From the NCBI GenBank assembly GCA_002329645.1, contig DCTS01000058.1, positions 1 through 32,864 on the forward strand: a stretch of 32,864 bases of DNA, given 5' to 3'. Below the pieces are notes generated by a model that had not been told where the DNA came from, ran no database searches, and saw only the letters and a program-made list of their open reading frames with translations. Shown piece by piece: positions 24,418 to 32,864 of this stretch (position 1 is its first letter; the number at the start of each line of letters is the position of its first letter). Source of the stretch: Lachnoclostridium sp. UBA1434. GTDB taxonomy: Bacteria > Bacillota > Clostridia > Lachnospirales > Lachnospiraceae. Both the position numbers and the translations under genes were made by a program.

Positions 24418-25878
24418 TTATTCTGCTGCGGACATTATGCTGAAAAAGGCCGGCTTTGGCTGCAGCTTGCCGTCAAACAGCCTGGCGTAGGTTTTGTCAT
24501 TGGTATAGAAAAGATATTCGTCCATCAGGCCGAACACTGTCACGTTTGTTATGTTGGCCGGGCCGCCGTTAGCCGTATCTAGGCGCTTAAGAACCTGGAA
24601 CAACGCTTCATATCTTCTGGCCTGCTTCTCCATGGAAGCCTCATCCTTCGTCTCGCTTCTTATGGTCAACTCTGTAATCTGAATTTCAAGCCCCAGCTTT
24701 GCAAATTTCTCAACTGCCGTCATAAAGCTGTCATTGCCGCCGACTATTCCCGGATAAGTGAGATCCATATAACCCTGCATACCGATACCGTCTATCAGCC
24801 CCTTATCCTTCAGATACGAAACCAAATCATAAATTTTCGATGTCTTGAGAGGCTGGAAGGTATTATAATCGTTGTAAAAAAGCTTCACACTGCTGTCTGC
24901 ATATTTTCGTGCATACTCAAAGGATTTTTCGACGTAGTCGGTGCCAATTACCTTATACCACAGGTTATCCTTGGTGCCGTCATACTTTGTCCTTATATTG
25001 AAGCCGGTATCCGATTCAAAGCTTCCGGCTGTGATTTCAACCGCTTCGTTCACAACATCCCAGCAATACATGACACCGGGATAGTTATCCTGTGTATACT
25101 CCAGTACCTGCCTAATATAGCTTTCAAGACGCAGGAGCATAGTATCCCTGTCAACAAACTTGCCCCTTGAATCATAACCCTCACGGAAAAACCATTCGGG
25201 AACCTGGTTATGCCATACCAACACATGCCCTCGCATCCGGATGTTATTGTCCTTGCAGAATTCCAGTCCGTCTTTTGCGGTGTCGAATTTTACCGCAGGC
25301 TCAGTGTTGCCTGATTTATAGTTATTAATACTCCCCTCCTGGTCAAGCAGATAGGAGGGCTTCATCAGGTTACTGTATGTAACACTGTTAAAATGGTATT
25401 TAATTATTTCGCACATTGCCTGTGAGCGTACGGTTGATGTCTCTATGGAGCTGCCGTTCAGCCCGACACCAAACGAAAAATAATCCTTGTAAGCATCCTT
25501 CAGAGCTTTTCCCGTAACAGATGCCGTAATATCATATCCATCTATAACAACCGGCTCAGCCGGCTCAACCGGAACCGGCTCTTCATCTGACTGATTTGGG
25601 CCCTGGGACGCCTCGCTGGCTCCGCTTCCTTCTCCGGTCTGTTCATTGTCTCCTGCTCCCTGCTTTTCCCCGCTGCCAGCATTTTCTGTTTCTTTAAAGG
25701 TGTCAGAGTCAGTATTATTACCGGCAGTACCTTCTGCGACTTCACCGCTTTTATCATCTCCTGTATCTTCATCAGCAATCGCATCCTCATTACCCTGTTT
25801 TGAGCTCTTTTGCCCTGCACAGGATATTAATAAAGCTGCTGATAGTAATACCAGAAGGATAATACTAATCTTTTTCAT
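24418..25878 (-). CDS. GH10-family glycosidase lipoprotein (xylanase-like)
   Basis: 486 residues from the ATG at 25878; the longer frame starts at 25917, on top of the -10 box. A lipoprotein signal ends at LLISC (Cys20), then an acidic Gly/Ser/Glu/Pro linker runs to about residue 110, then a single GH10 barrel. Family motifs: MRGHVLVWHNQVPEWF, WDVVNEAVE with acid/base Glu278, FYNDYN, and QITELT with nucleophile Glu403. Two conserved spots differ: GMQGYM where GH10 enzymes usually have QSH, and VTVFGLMD where they usually have WG. It should be a cell-surface endo-beta-xylanase or a relative. No carbohydrate-binding module is present. Confidence 0.88.
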   Translation of the reverse strand: MKKISIILLVLLSAALLISCAGQKSSKQGNEDAIADEDTGDDKSGEVAEGTAGNNTDSDTFKETENAGSGEKQGAGDNEQTGEGSGASEASQGPNQSDEEPVPVEPAEPVVIDGYDITASVTGKALKDAYKDYFSFGVGLNGSSIETSTVRSQAMCEIIKYHFNSVTYSNLMKPSYLLDQEGSINNYKSGNTEPAVKFDTAKDGLEFCKDNNIRMRGHVLVWHNQVPEWFFREGYDSRGKFVDRDTMLLRLESYIRQVLEYTQDNYPGVMYCWDVVNEAVEITAGSFESDTGFNIRTKYDGTKDNLWYKVIGTDYVEKSFEYARKYADSSVKLFYNDYNTFQPLKTSKIYDLVSYLKDKGLIDGIGMQGYMDLTYPGIVGGNDSFMTAVEKFAKLGLEIQITELTIRSETKDEASMEKQARRYEALFQVLKRLDTANGGPANITNVTVFGLMDEYLFYTNDKTYARLFDGKLQPKPAFFSIMSAAE

Positions 25879-25916
25879 TTCTTTTATACCCCCCATGTTA
25901 ATTTCATAATGACACA

Positions 25917-25945
25917 ATTATACCGTATTTTTCGGTTACGTACAA
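25917..25945 (-). promoter_or_regulatory. Promoter of the GH10 gene
   Basis: On the minus strand, -35 TTGTAC (25940-25945), 17 bp, -10 TATAAT (25917-25922), about 40 bp before the chosen start codon. Confidence 0.75.
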
Positions 25946-26044
25946 CTCAAATAACGGACCCCTCAACAATAAAACCGAGCTGACGATACCATTATTGTTA
26001 TTATTGCATGGCTCCTTTTATAATACGTAACCTGTTCAAGCAAA

Positions 26045-26076
26045 CATATAGGGCGGTCATAAGACCGCCCTATATG
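26045..26076. terminator. Perfect 14-bp stem-loop
   Basis: Arms 26045-26058 and 26063-26076 pair perfectly around a 4-nt ATAA loop. The stem is GC-rich in its middle and only a short T-run follows on the minus strand. It probably ends transcription from the gene remnant at 26117. Confidence 0.7.
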
Positions 26077-26116
26077 CAATATATGAATTATTATTTCTCT
26101 AACAGCCAAGCTTTCA

Positions 26117-26449
26117 TTATTTCTTAGTCTTTGCCGTCAACACACCGCTGTAGGCGCCGGTATACCCATCCCCATTGACTGCACGTATCTTATAGTAGTA
26201 AGTAGTATTAGCCGAAAGCTTTGAATTAGTATAGCTGGTTCCGCTTACTGTGGCAATAAGCTTATATCCGCTGTCCTTCTTAGTTGAACGATATACCTGG
26301 TACTTTACTCCATCAGCTGCTGCCTTCCATGTAAGTGTAATCGATGTTTTTGAAGTCTTGCTTACCTTCAGGCCGGATGGCTTGCCCGGTACATTCTCCT
26401 TCACGGATATGCTGTAATCCGAATTGGAATAGGTTCCGTACTGTTCCAC
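26117..26449 (-). pseudogene. C-terminal fragment of a secreted fibronectin type III protein
   Basis: About 110 codons. Residues 21-108 form one fibronectin type III domain (GKPSGLKVSKTSKTSITLTWKA, YKIRAVNGDGYTGAYSG). The upstream sequence in this frame has a stop codon just before a GTG, and no signal peptide or other domain is attached. Such domains normally sit at the end of larger exported proteins, so this looks like the 3' remnant of one. It is fused onto the broken sensor gene and overlaps it by 49 bp in another frame. Confidence 0.7.
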
Positions 26450-27300
26450 TTATCCAGATACGCAATCAGTGAATATACATCCCTGCAGGTTCTTGAGTTT
26501 AACAACTGACTGAAGTATTCTTCAAATGTATTGTTAAAGTCATCTATATAACCCTCGGAATCAATAATCAATGCAGCCGAATTAATATAGTTAAAAAGCT
26601 TATAGGATGCTATGGGAACAATATTAATAATCTGATATTTGAATATTAATATTGAGAGGGTTGCAAGTACTATCGAAAAGCTTATCGGAACATAGTCAAA
26701 CCCTACTGTCTGTATTATTCCGGTGCCCTGAAGAATGTTAAGTGCCCCGGGAATAAAAAGGGCCAGACATAACATAATATTCTGCCTTATATGGCTTTTC
26801 TTTCGAAATGCCTTATATAATATTAGGATGCCTCCTGTGACAATATAAATATGCGTAAGTACCGTGTTAAGCAGGAATGCGCTTCCCCACTCTATTACCT
26901 TGGTATCCTTAATCATTTCCTTCATTACCAGGTATGAGGAGCTTTCAGTCATAAGCGGCAGATAACATATAATTGATGGAATCAGCAGTATGCCTGTTAC
27001 AGGCTTGTTTTTAATATTTATCATTCCTGTATAATAAAGTGCAAATATTAAGAATAAAGCGCCGATAAACATGATTGGTACCAATGTAAATCTTATGGCT
27101 ATATTAAAAAACGGCTTTCCTACAGAAAAAATCTCAATAATTGCAAATAAGAGCCATAAAAGCATTGCTATATGGCAGGCAAAAAGACTGTAGAATAATC
27201 GCGTTTTCTTTGCTTTCATGTACAGCACGGTAATAGTTGCTACACCCTGCATTATGAGGATTATGTATAATATGATGCCAAGCTTTTGATAGAAGGTCAT
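26401..27300 (-). pseudogene. N-terminal fragment of a 7TM sensor protein, output domain lost
   Basis: 299 codons. Residues 1-225 have seven to eight membrane segments of the histidine-kinase-type 7TM sensor (LGIILYIILIMQGVATITVLY, then FNIAIRFTLVPIMFIGALFL). A PAS-like start follows (AALIIDSEGYIDDFNNTFEEYF). The frame then breaks off after a short unrelated tail (IPIRITAYP) with no GGDEF, HATPase or other output domain. GGAGG precedes the ATG and a promoter is present, so the fragment may still be expressed. It shares its general layout with the intact GGDEF-EAL protein at 28390. Confidence 0.7.
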
Positions 27301-27345
27301 CTTTATCTGCCTCCACCGGTAATTTATCCGTTTTTAATATTGTAA

Positions 27346-27374
27346 CTTATATTTTTCTTAATGAATAGTGACAA
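27346..27374 (-). promoter_or_regulatory. Promoter of the truncated sensor gene
   Basis: On the minus strand, -35 TTGTCA (27369-27374), 17 bp, -10 TATAAG (27346-27351). Confidence 0.55.
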
Positions 27375-27411
27375 ATGTAACACCTTTTTAATCTATAACG
27401 GCAAAATATAC

Positions 27412-27440
27412 TTGATATTATGGGAACAAAACCTTAGAAT
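27412..27440 (+). promoter_or_regulatory. Promoter of nagB
   Basis: -35 TTGATA (27412-27417), 17 bp, -10 TAGAAT (27435-27440), 44 bp before the nagB start. Confidence 0.6.
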
Positions 27441-27484
27441 AATATAATGGTTATATGATAATGTTAACAATTGGAGGTCCTGTT

Positions 27485-28273
27485 ATGAAAGTCATAATTG
27501 CAGAAAATTACCGTGAAATGAGCATGCGTGCCGCACGAATTATGGCAGACCTGATTGAAAAAAAGCCGGACTGTGTTCTCGGGCTTGCTACCGGCGCAAC
27601 TCCCATAGGAACATATAAGGAGCTGATCCGATTACACCGGGAAGGTCTTGATTTTTCACGCATAAAAACCTTTAATCTGGATGAATATCTCGGCATTGGC
27701 CTTGATTTATCAAAGCCATACAGTGAGGACCAGAGCTATGCAAGGTTTATGTACGAGGAGTTTTTCAGTCATATTAATATCAGAGATGAGAATATACACA
27801 TTCCTGACGGGCTTGCGAAAGACCCGGAAAGCTTCTGCTCCTGGTATGAGGAGGAGATCAAAAAGGCAGGCGGAATTGATCTGCAATTGTTAGGAATCGG
27901 CGGTGACGGGCATTGGGCTTTCAATGAACCCGGCTCGTCTCTTTCCTCCAGAACAAGAGTGCAGGCTTTGGATAAGAAAACCCTGGATGACAACTATGAG
28001 GCTTTTTATAAAAAGTCCGGCATATCAAGAAAAGATATGCCCCATTATGCCATAACCATGGGTATCGGAACCATTCTGGAAGCCAAGAGCGTTATGATGC
28101 TTGCTCACGGGAGCAAGAAGGCCGAAATTGTGGCTAAGGCGCTTGAAGGCCCCGTTACGGAAGAAGTTACGGCTTCAGCTATTCAACTGTTCAAGGGAGA
28201 TGCCACCGTTATACTCGACAGGGAAGCGTCCGCCATGCTTTCTAAGGATTTTCTCTCCATGTACGGAGAATAA
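27485..28273 (+). CDS. nagB: Glucosamine-6-phosphate deaminase
   Basis: 262 residues from the ATG at 27485, which has GGAGG 7 nt upstream; the ATG 30 bases earlier lacks a site. It converts glucosamine 6-phosphate to fructose 6-phosphate and ammonia. Motifs: GLATGATP phosphate loop (33-40), FNLDEYLG with the base Asp66 (63-70) and GIGGDGHWAFNEPG (137-150) with Asp141, His143 and Glu148, matching the E. coli catalytic set. No nagA or PTS gene is adjacent; it is a single-gene unit with its own promoter and terminator. Confidence 0.93.
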   Translation: MKVIIAENYREMSMRAARIMADLIEKKPDCVLGLATGATPIGTYKELIRLHREGLDFSRIKTFNLDEYLGIGLDLSKPYSEDQSYARFMYEEFFSHINIRDENIHIPDGLAKDPESFCSWYEEEIKKAGGIDLQLLGIGGDGHWAFNEPGSSLSSRTRVQALDKKTLDDNYEAFYKKSGISRKDMPHYAITMGIGTILEAKSVMMLAHGSKKAEIVAKALEGPVTEEVTASAIQLFKGDATVILDREASAMLSKDFLSMYGE

Positions 28274-28323
28274 TCCTCTCCGGCGAGGCTTTAGCCTGCC
28301 GGTTAATCCCAATTGATTCTGCG

Positions 28324-28368
28324 AAAAACCCCGCATGCTATTATTTCTTTGTGCATGCGGGATTTTTA
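28324..28368. terminator. Bidirectional terminator between nagB and the GGDEF-EAL gene
   Basis: CCCGCATGC (28330-28338) pairs with GCATGCGGG (28353-28361), flanked by an A-run on the left and a T-run on the right. It serves nagB on the plus strand and the convergent GGDEF-EAL gene on the minus strand. Confidence 0.9.
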
Positions 28369-28389
28369 TCTTTTCTTGTTGATTTTGTT

Positions 28390-31300
28390 TTAACCCTTCC
28401 GGGCATTATCACTAAGTATTCTCTCTATATCTTCGGCAGGCATGGGTCTGTAGTAATAGAAGCCCTGAATATAGTCACAGTCATTGTTCTGAAGGAATTC
28501 CACCTGCTCCTTCGTTTCAACCTTTTCAGCGATAACCTCCAGATCAAGGCTCTTGCCAAGCTGTATGATTACCTTTATTATTCCTTCGTCCTTGACAGAT
28601 TTTGTAATGCCGTGAATAAACTGGCCGTCAATCTTGATACGATCCACGGGCAGCATTTTTATTCTGCTGAGGGAGGAATATTCCGTACCGAAATCATCCA
28701 TTGTAATGCATACTCCCAGCTCCTTCAGCTCGTTCAGCTTATTTATGGTATAGTCAACTCCGTTGCCTGCTATGCTTTCGGTAACCTCAAGCTCAAGATA
28801 ACCGGGATCAAGGCCTGTCTCATCAAGTATTTCCTTAATTACCCTAAAGATATTAGGATTAATAAACTGGGCTATGGACAAATTAACGGCTATTCTAAGC
28901 TTTGGGAACCCCATGTCGTGCCACAATTTATTCTGCCTGCAGGCAGTCCGCAAAACCCACTGCCCGATAGGATTTATCAGGCCTGTTTTTTCTGCCATCA
29001 ATATGAATTTGCTCGGAGGCACCATGCCCTTCTTCTGATTGTCCCACCGCAGCAGGGCTTCAATTCCGGTTATCTCACCTGTCTTAGAATTAACCTGAGG
29101 CTGGTAATACAGCATAAACTCATTTTTATCCAACGCATGGTACAATTCATTGGTCAGCTCCACATTCTGCATGATATCCTTCTTCATATCGGTGGAGCAG
29201 AGAGAATACATATTTTTACCCTTCTGTTTAGATGCATACATTGCAAGATCGGCATTCTTGACAAGCTCGTCTGCGTTATCCCCGTCAATCGGATATACTG
29301 CAATTCCCATACTTGCAGTAACGAAAAATTCCTGGTTTTTTATTCTTATGGGCCGTTTAACAGCCTCCATTATCTTATCGGCTTCCTCAAGAATGTCTGC
29401 GAGTCTGGATACCTGCGATATCATGATCAGGAATTCATCCCCGCCAAAACGGGATATGATATCAAAGGTTCTCAAGCTGCTTGCAAGCCTGTGTGCCATA
29501 TGTACAAGCAGAATGTCTCCTCCCTCATGTCCCATAGTGTCATTTACTGTCTTAAATGAATCTATATCCATGAAGGCAACACCCACAAGCCTTCCGTTTC
29601 TTTTAGCTATATTGACAGCCTGCTGCAGGCTGGCCATAAATGAGTCCCTGTTTGGCAAACCGGTAAGCGAATCATAAAAGGCTTTATGATTAATCTCCTT
29701 CTCCATCTGAATCTTAAACCACAGGTTCGAAACCAGGTTTGAGAGAATGTTCAGCACTTCCATATGATCCGATCTAAGAGCCACCTTTTCCGATGACGTC
29801 TTAAGTCCCATGAAACCCATCACCTTGTCATCTGTAATAAGCGGCTTAAGCCATATGGTTTTTACCTGCATTCTTTTACACCAGTCCTTTATAGGATCGG
29901 TATCAGCCAAATCGTCTGCATCACTTATCCATATACTTCCCATCTCCATAAGCCCTTTTACGGCATTCCAGTCCGCCTTTCCTGTTTCCTGGTTTATAAA
30001 GCCTACTTCCTTAAAGCCATCGCCTCCGGCATGATAAATTTTATCTACATTATTTCTGTTCTCATTGAGGAACAACAGGCAGGAGCACTCAAACCTGAAG
30101 TGTTCTACGCACATATTCAGCATATTCTGGACGATGTCATCCACATTGCTTGAATTTACCGTAACAAACATTGCTGAAACATCTGATACAAGCTTTTGAA
30201 GTCTTATCTGCTCTTCATTATAGGAAAGCCGGTCCAGATAGATATTATGTATATAGTGGGCAAGCCAGAATATAACACCAAACATCAATAATCTCGTAAT
30301 ATGGTCAACAGGTGCAACTGCAGAGGTCATTTCAGGTCTTATTATCATTAAAATAACAAAGGAAGTTATAGTTGTAATAACTATCAGATTTAAAAGGTGG
30401 CTTTCATTATAAGCAATCGCAATAATTATAAATACAACCGTGGGTATCCATGCATATACTGTTGAATAGTCAATATATTTAAATATTATTATCGGAATGG
30501 TGGCTATCATTATGATATCGGTCAGCATATTCCTTATTTTCTGGTTGTTAACAAGGCTTTGGATCACCTGAATCATCATACCGATAATCATCAGTAAACC
30601 GCTGAACAATACAGTTGAGGAAACCGGCTCGCGACTTGTAAAAAACGGAATCGCAAAATGTATAATAGCCCCGAAAATATATGCCCAGGATAAATACATG
30701 CTTAGCTTACGGCGTGTAGCCTCGCTCATGATCTCTCCCCTGCCGGCTGCTATGCTGTATTTACGCCTGTAAAACAATCCATAGCGTTTAATGCAGTACA
30801 GCATGACCGCCATCGGCGCCATCACTATTACAGGCGCCATCTGGGGTATCTTGGTTTCGCTTATCATATTTATAATGAACTCCGTCCCCGTTCCAAGCAC
30901 TGTAGCTATGAAGATAGAGGTGCATATAAGTACACTCTGTCTTTTGATATCAACCTTATTTGATTTTAAACCCCACCCTAACAGTAGAATAAATCCCCAC
31001 ACTGAAAAGCTTACATATTGAAGCTTGTAAAACCAATCCAAAAAACCTCCGGAAAATATATTAACCCAGCCGACATTGGTATTGACAAGGATGTACTGCC
31101 CTCTTGCAATACTGTCTATTACAGCAAAAACCAATACATTAATTACAGCAGGCAGATAAATTAATATAAAAGTCAGTTTGTTGCGAAGGAGCTTCGATTC
31201 AGTCAATCTAAGTATAAAATTAATTTGAAAACTGAAGCAGGTGCCCCAGCCAATTGCTGCCATACGCCTCCACATATAACATGTTTCATAATCAGGAGCA

Positions 31301-31470
31301 GAGTTTGCTATACAGAAGGAAAATGCCCATATAGAAAAGGAAAGACAGCAGTAGAAAAATGCTCTGTGCAGGGGTGATTTGGAATTCATATTAAAGACAT
31401 ATAATCCAAAAATATAATATATTATTGCGGCTATGAAGAATATTAGCGAGAATACATTTGGCAGAGACAT
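28390..31470 (-). CDS. Membrane GGDEF-EAL cyclic-di-GMP protein with GAF-like sensor
   Basis: 1026 residues from the ATG at 31470, with AAAGGAG 8 nt upstream; the GTG nine bases earlier is too close to that site. Residues 1-230 form a 7TM-type sensor, a second membrane block spans about 260-410, a GAF-like domain about 420-585, GGDEF about 595-760 and EAL about 775-1020. The GGDEF motif (676-680) and EAL motif (804-806) are both intact, with DDFG, IKID and QGF also present, so synthesis and breakdown of c-di-GMP are both possible. In the EAL domain the usual AEGVE reads AEKVE. The doubled membrane sensor is unusual. Confidence 0.92.
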   Translation of the reverse strand: MSLPNVFSLIFFIAAIIYYIFGLYVFNMNSKSPLHRAFFYCCLSFSIWAFSFCIANSAPDYETCYMWRRMAAIGWGTCFSFQINFILRLTESKLLRNKLTFILIYLPAVINVLVFAVIDSIARGQYILVNTNVGWVNIFSGGFLDWFYKLQYVSFSVWGFILLLGWGLKSNKVDIKRQSVLICTSIFIATVLGTGTEFIINMISETKIPQMAPVIVMAPMAVMLYCIKRYGLFYRRKYSIAAGRGEIMSEATRRKLSMYLSWAYIFGAIIHFAIPFFTSREPVSSTVLFSGLLMIIGMMIQVIQSLVNNQKIRNMLTDIIMIATIPIIIFKYIDYSTVYAWIPTVVFIIIAIAYNESHLLNLIVITTITSFVILMIIRPEMTSAVAPVDHITRLLMFGVIFWLAHYIHNIYLDRLSYNEEQIRLQKLVSDVSAMFVTVNSSNVDDIVQNMLNMCVEHFRFECSCLLFLNENRNNVDKIYHAGGDGFKEVGFINQETGKADWNAVKGLMEMGSIWISDADDLADTDPIKDWCKRMQVKTIWLKPLITDDKVMGFMGLKTSSEKVALRSDHMEVLNILSNLVSNLWFKIQMEKEINHKAFYDSLTGLPNRDSFMASLQQAVNIAKRNGRLVGVAFMDIDSFKTVNDTMGHEGGDILLVHMAHRLASSLRTFDIISRFGGDEFLIMISQVSRLADILEEADKIMEAVKRPIRIKNQEFFVTASMGIAVYPIDGDNADELVKNADLAMYASKQKGKNMYSLCSTDMKKDIMQNVELTNELYHALDKNEFMLYYQPQVNSKTGEITGIEALLRWDNQKKGMVPPSKFILMAEKTGLINPIGQWVLRTACRQNKLWHDMGFPKLRIAVNLSIAQFINPNIFRVIKEILDETGLDPGYLELEVTESIAGNGVDYTINKLNELKELGVCITMDDFGTEYSSLSRIKMLPVDRIKIDGQFIHGITKSVKDEGIIKVIIQLGKSLDLEVIAEKVETKEQVEFLQNNDCDYIQGFYYYRPMPAEDIERILSDNARKG

Positions 31471-31548
31471 CCTGCACACTCCTTTGTATGTAATATTACT
31501 TCGAGCTTAACATTATATCCTTTATAAATAGAAAATCATAGGAATTTT

Positions 31549-31578
31549 ATATTCGTTTTCATGATCCTAAACGAATAT
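31549..31578. promoter_or_regulatory. 30-bp dyad upstream of the GGDEF-EAL gene
   Basis: ATATTCGTTT, 10 bp, AAACGAATAT: perfect 10-bp arms. It lies just upstream of a possible minus-strand promoter with a good -10 (TATAAT at 31512-31517) but a poor -35, a layout that suits an activator site. Confidence 0.6.
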
Positions 31579-31702
31579 CCTGCTTTATACCGCTATTTAT
31601 TATTTCTTCTTATTATATTTATAATTATATCAAATAATATAAATAATTACCACATTTTTCAACACAATAATATTTAAATATATTTGTGAACTTTTTGTGA
31701 AA

Positions 31703-31729
31703 TTAGCACTCTCCTCTTGACAGTGCTAA
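31703..31729 (+). promoter_or_regulatory. CIRCE element (HrcA operator)
   Basis: TTAGCACTC, 9 bp, CAGTGCTAA. It matches the canonical inverted repeat except for one base (C for G at the start of the right arm). It overlaps the -35 of the hsp20 promoter. The stretch 31579-31702 before it is AT-rich with nothing else recognised. Confidence 0.93.
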
Positions 31730-31745
31730 TTATGCGTGTTATATT
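31717..31745 (+). promoter_or_regulatory. Sigma-A promoter of hsp20
   Basis: -35 TTGACA (31717-31722), 17 bp, -10 TATATT (31740-31745). The right CIRCE arm begins inside the -35, so HrcA binding would block it. The leader to the start codon is about 100 nt. Confidence 0.88.
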
Positions 31746-31854
31746 ACATATAGAACAAGGGTAGCAGATAAGCAATACGGCTTAATGGAAAATGCCGTAT
31801 ATATTATAAGCAAACCTGATAAAATAATAATATATAAATTAAGGAGGAATTGGT

Positions 31855-32286
31855 ATGTTACTTCCAAGTATTTTTAATGATAATTTTATTGACAATGTAT
31901 TTGATGACATGTTTTCATTCCCTGCATTTTTCTCATCTCCTTCACGCAGATGGATGAGCACAAATCTGGAGGATCTGGGAGATGAGTACCGGCTTGAGAT
32001 TGAGCTTCCCGGTTATGATAAAAAGGACATTCATGCCGAGCTTCGCAACGGTTACCTGACCGTATCCGCAAACAGGGATGAAACCAAGGAAGAAAAAGAC
32101 AAGAAGGGCAGATATGTTCGCAGGGAGCGCTATTGCGGAAGCTGCAGGAGAAGCTTCTATGTAGGCGAGAACCTGAAGGAAGAGGATTTCAAGGCATCAT
32201 TCGAAAACGGTGTGCTTAAGCTGGTATTCCCCAAGGAGAAGAACAGGGCTAAGATTGAAGAGCAAAAATATATTCCGATTGAATAA
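31855..32286 (+). CDS. hsp20: Small heat-shock protein, Hsp20/alpha-crystallin family
   Basis: 143 residues. The alpha-crystallin domain covers about 35-135: YRLEIELPGYDKKDIHAEL, then GYLTVSANRDE, RRSFYVGENLKEEDFKASF and NGVLKLVFPK. It is an ATP-independent holdase for unfolding proteins in the cytoplasm. GGAGG lies 7 nt before the ATG. CIRCE makes it a member of the HrcA regulon. Confidence 0.95.
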   Translation: MLLPSIFNDNFIDNVFDDMFSFPAFFSSPSRRWMSTNLEDLGDEYRLEIELPGYDKKDIHAELRNGYLTVSANRDETKEEKDKKGRYVRRERYCGSCRRSFYVGENLKEEDFKASFENGVLKLVFPKEKNRAKIEEQKYIPIE

Positions 32287-32330
32287 GAAGAAACCTCTCT
32301 CACACATGGGCATTCCCCCTAAAGTCAAGC

Positions 32331-32350
32331 TGGTCCGGCTTGCCGGACCA
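32331..32350 (+). other. Short GC-rich hairpin after hsp20
   Basis: TGGTCCGGC (32331-32339) and GCCGGACCA (32342-32350) form a perfect 9-bp stem on a 2-nt loop. Little T-run follows, so it is a weak terminator at best; the stronger one is at 32366. Confidence 0.6.
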
Positions 32351-32365
32351 CTTTAATATAGATGA

Positions 32366-32413
32366 GGCTGCTGCAGATCTAATTAAAAGTTAGTTTTGCA
32401 GCAGCCCTTTTTT
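32366..32413 (+). terminator. Intrinsic terminator of hsp20
   Basis: GGCTGCTGCA (32366-32375) pairs with TGCAGCAGCC (32397-32406), followed by a run of six T. It is a typical intrinsic terminator. Confidence 0.85.
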
Positions 32414-32471
32414 CTTAAATGAGATTCCTCCTGAACTCATATTAGTTTGATTCCATCAAGGCATATGCACA

Positions 32472-32864
32472 TTAAAAACATCTGAAAAACAGTATTCTGT
32501 TGGTGTTAATCCTGTCATATACCCAGGCTCTGCGTCTCCAGCGAAAGCCTTCAACTGTCTGACGCCCGGCAAATATAGGATAGAACCAGAAGTTGCTGCC
32601 GTTAATGAGCCAGAAATAGGTGAATCTGTTTATGCATCCTCTTAAATCCCTTGGAAAGCCGGGGAATATTCCGCCAATTCCGCCGCCCGGACGCCTTGAA
32701 TCCGTACGGCCTGCAAAGGGCTGTGCTTCAGCCCGCGGCATCTCGGGTGTGAAGCCCGGAGGCGGCGAAGGCGGCTGCGTGCCAGGCCTTGTCTGCCCCG
32801 GAGGTGACTGCGGCATACCGGGTCTGGACTGTCCGGGAGGAAAGCCGGGCGGTGCAGACGGCGG
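32472..32864 (-). CDS. Proline-rich hypothetical protein, C-terminal part (cut by window edge)
   Basis: The reading frame is open to the right edge, so the N-terminus is outside. The visible 130 residues begin with Pro/Gly-rich repeats (PPGF, PPGQ and SRPG or TRPG variants). A conserved-looking aromatic C-terminus follows, with INRFTYFWLINGSNFWFYPIF and GFRWRRRAWVYDRINTNRI. The low-complexity part resembles surface or spore-associated proteins of Clostridia. I do not recognise a function. Confidence 0.65.
   Translation of the reverse strand, partial: PPSAPPGFPPGQSRPGMPQSPPGQTRPGTQPPSPPPGFTPEMPRAEAQPFAGRTDSRRPGGGIGGIFPGFPRDLRGCINRFTYFWLINGSNFWFYPIFAGRQTVEGFRWRRRAWVYDRINTNRILFFRCF

Noticed and set aside
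28351..29559. A 402-codon open frame on the plus strand
   Set aside because: It is antisense to the well-conserved GGDEF and EAL domains, has no ribosome binding site and shows no recognisable domain.

Overview
The window looks like the chromosome of an anaerobic, plant-fibre-degrading member of the Clostridia, most likely Lachnospiraceae. The grounds are a glycyl radical enzyme with its radical-SAM activase, a GH10 family lipoprotein, strong AAGGAGG-type ribosome binding sites, a HrcA/CIRCE-controlled small heat-shock gene, and protein sequences typical of Gram-positive fibre degraders. Species cannot be fixed from sequence alone. Almost everything up to position 27300 lies on the minus strand, so transcription runs right to left. 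The exception is one divergent regulator.

Layout, left to right. (1) 1-5511: a minus-strand unit with an FAD flavoprotein of the fumarate reductase/aspartate oxidase family, FdrA, a DUF1116 (YlbE/AllG) protein with an odd Cys-repeat N-terminus, and the start of an acetate-kinase-family kinase. (2) 5808-12583: a sugar-acid operon with a cupin-like protein, an FAD oxidoreductase, KDPG aldolase, KDG kinase, a metallo-beta-lactamase-fold hydrolase, an SDR dehydrogenase and an IlvD/Edd dehydratase. It reads as aldonate to KDG to KDPG to pyruvate plus glyceraldehyde 3-phosphate. (3) 12759-13892: a divergent regulator with an N-terminal sugar-binding domain and a C-terminal LuxR-like HTH, separated from the operon by a clear promoter pair and a 19-bp palindrome. 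(4) 14037-19783: a Gfo/Idh/MocA oxidoreductase, a glycyl radical activase, a second Gfo/Idh/MocA oxidoreductase and a glycyl radical enzyme with an unusual active-site Cys context (GCNW). (5) 20091-24067: a carbohydrate ABC importer (binding lipoprotein, two permeases) and a DUF624/YesL protein. (6) 24418-25878: a GH10 lipoprotein. (7) 26117-27300: two unrelated gene fragments joined head to tail. (8) 27485-32864: nagB, a large membrane GGDEF-EAL protein, hsp20 under CIRCE, and a truncated proline-rich protein.

Regions 2 to 6 look like one carbohydrate-use locus. GH10 would release a glycan, the ABC system would import it, the two Gfo/Idh/MocA enzymes and the glycyl radical enzyme would perform an uncharacterised conversion, and the KDG branch would feed central metabolism. 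The physical linkage is seen; the shared pathway is inference.

The most unusual features are the glycyl radical enzyme without the usual Cys-x-Glu motif, the dehydratase with Ser in place of the Lys of its CDK motif, and the acetate-kinase-like protein with Glu for the catalytic Asp next to FdrA/DUF1116. There are also four unrelated short tandem-repeat arrays (periods 25, 29, about 18 and, in coding sequence, 21 bp) that sit at gene boundaries of these operons.
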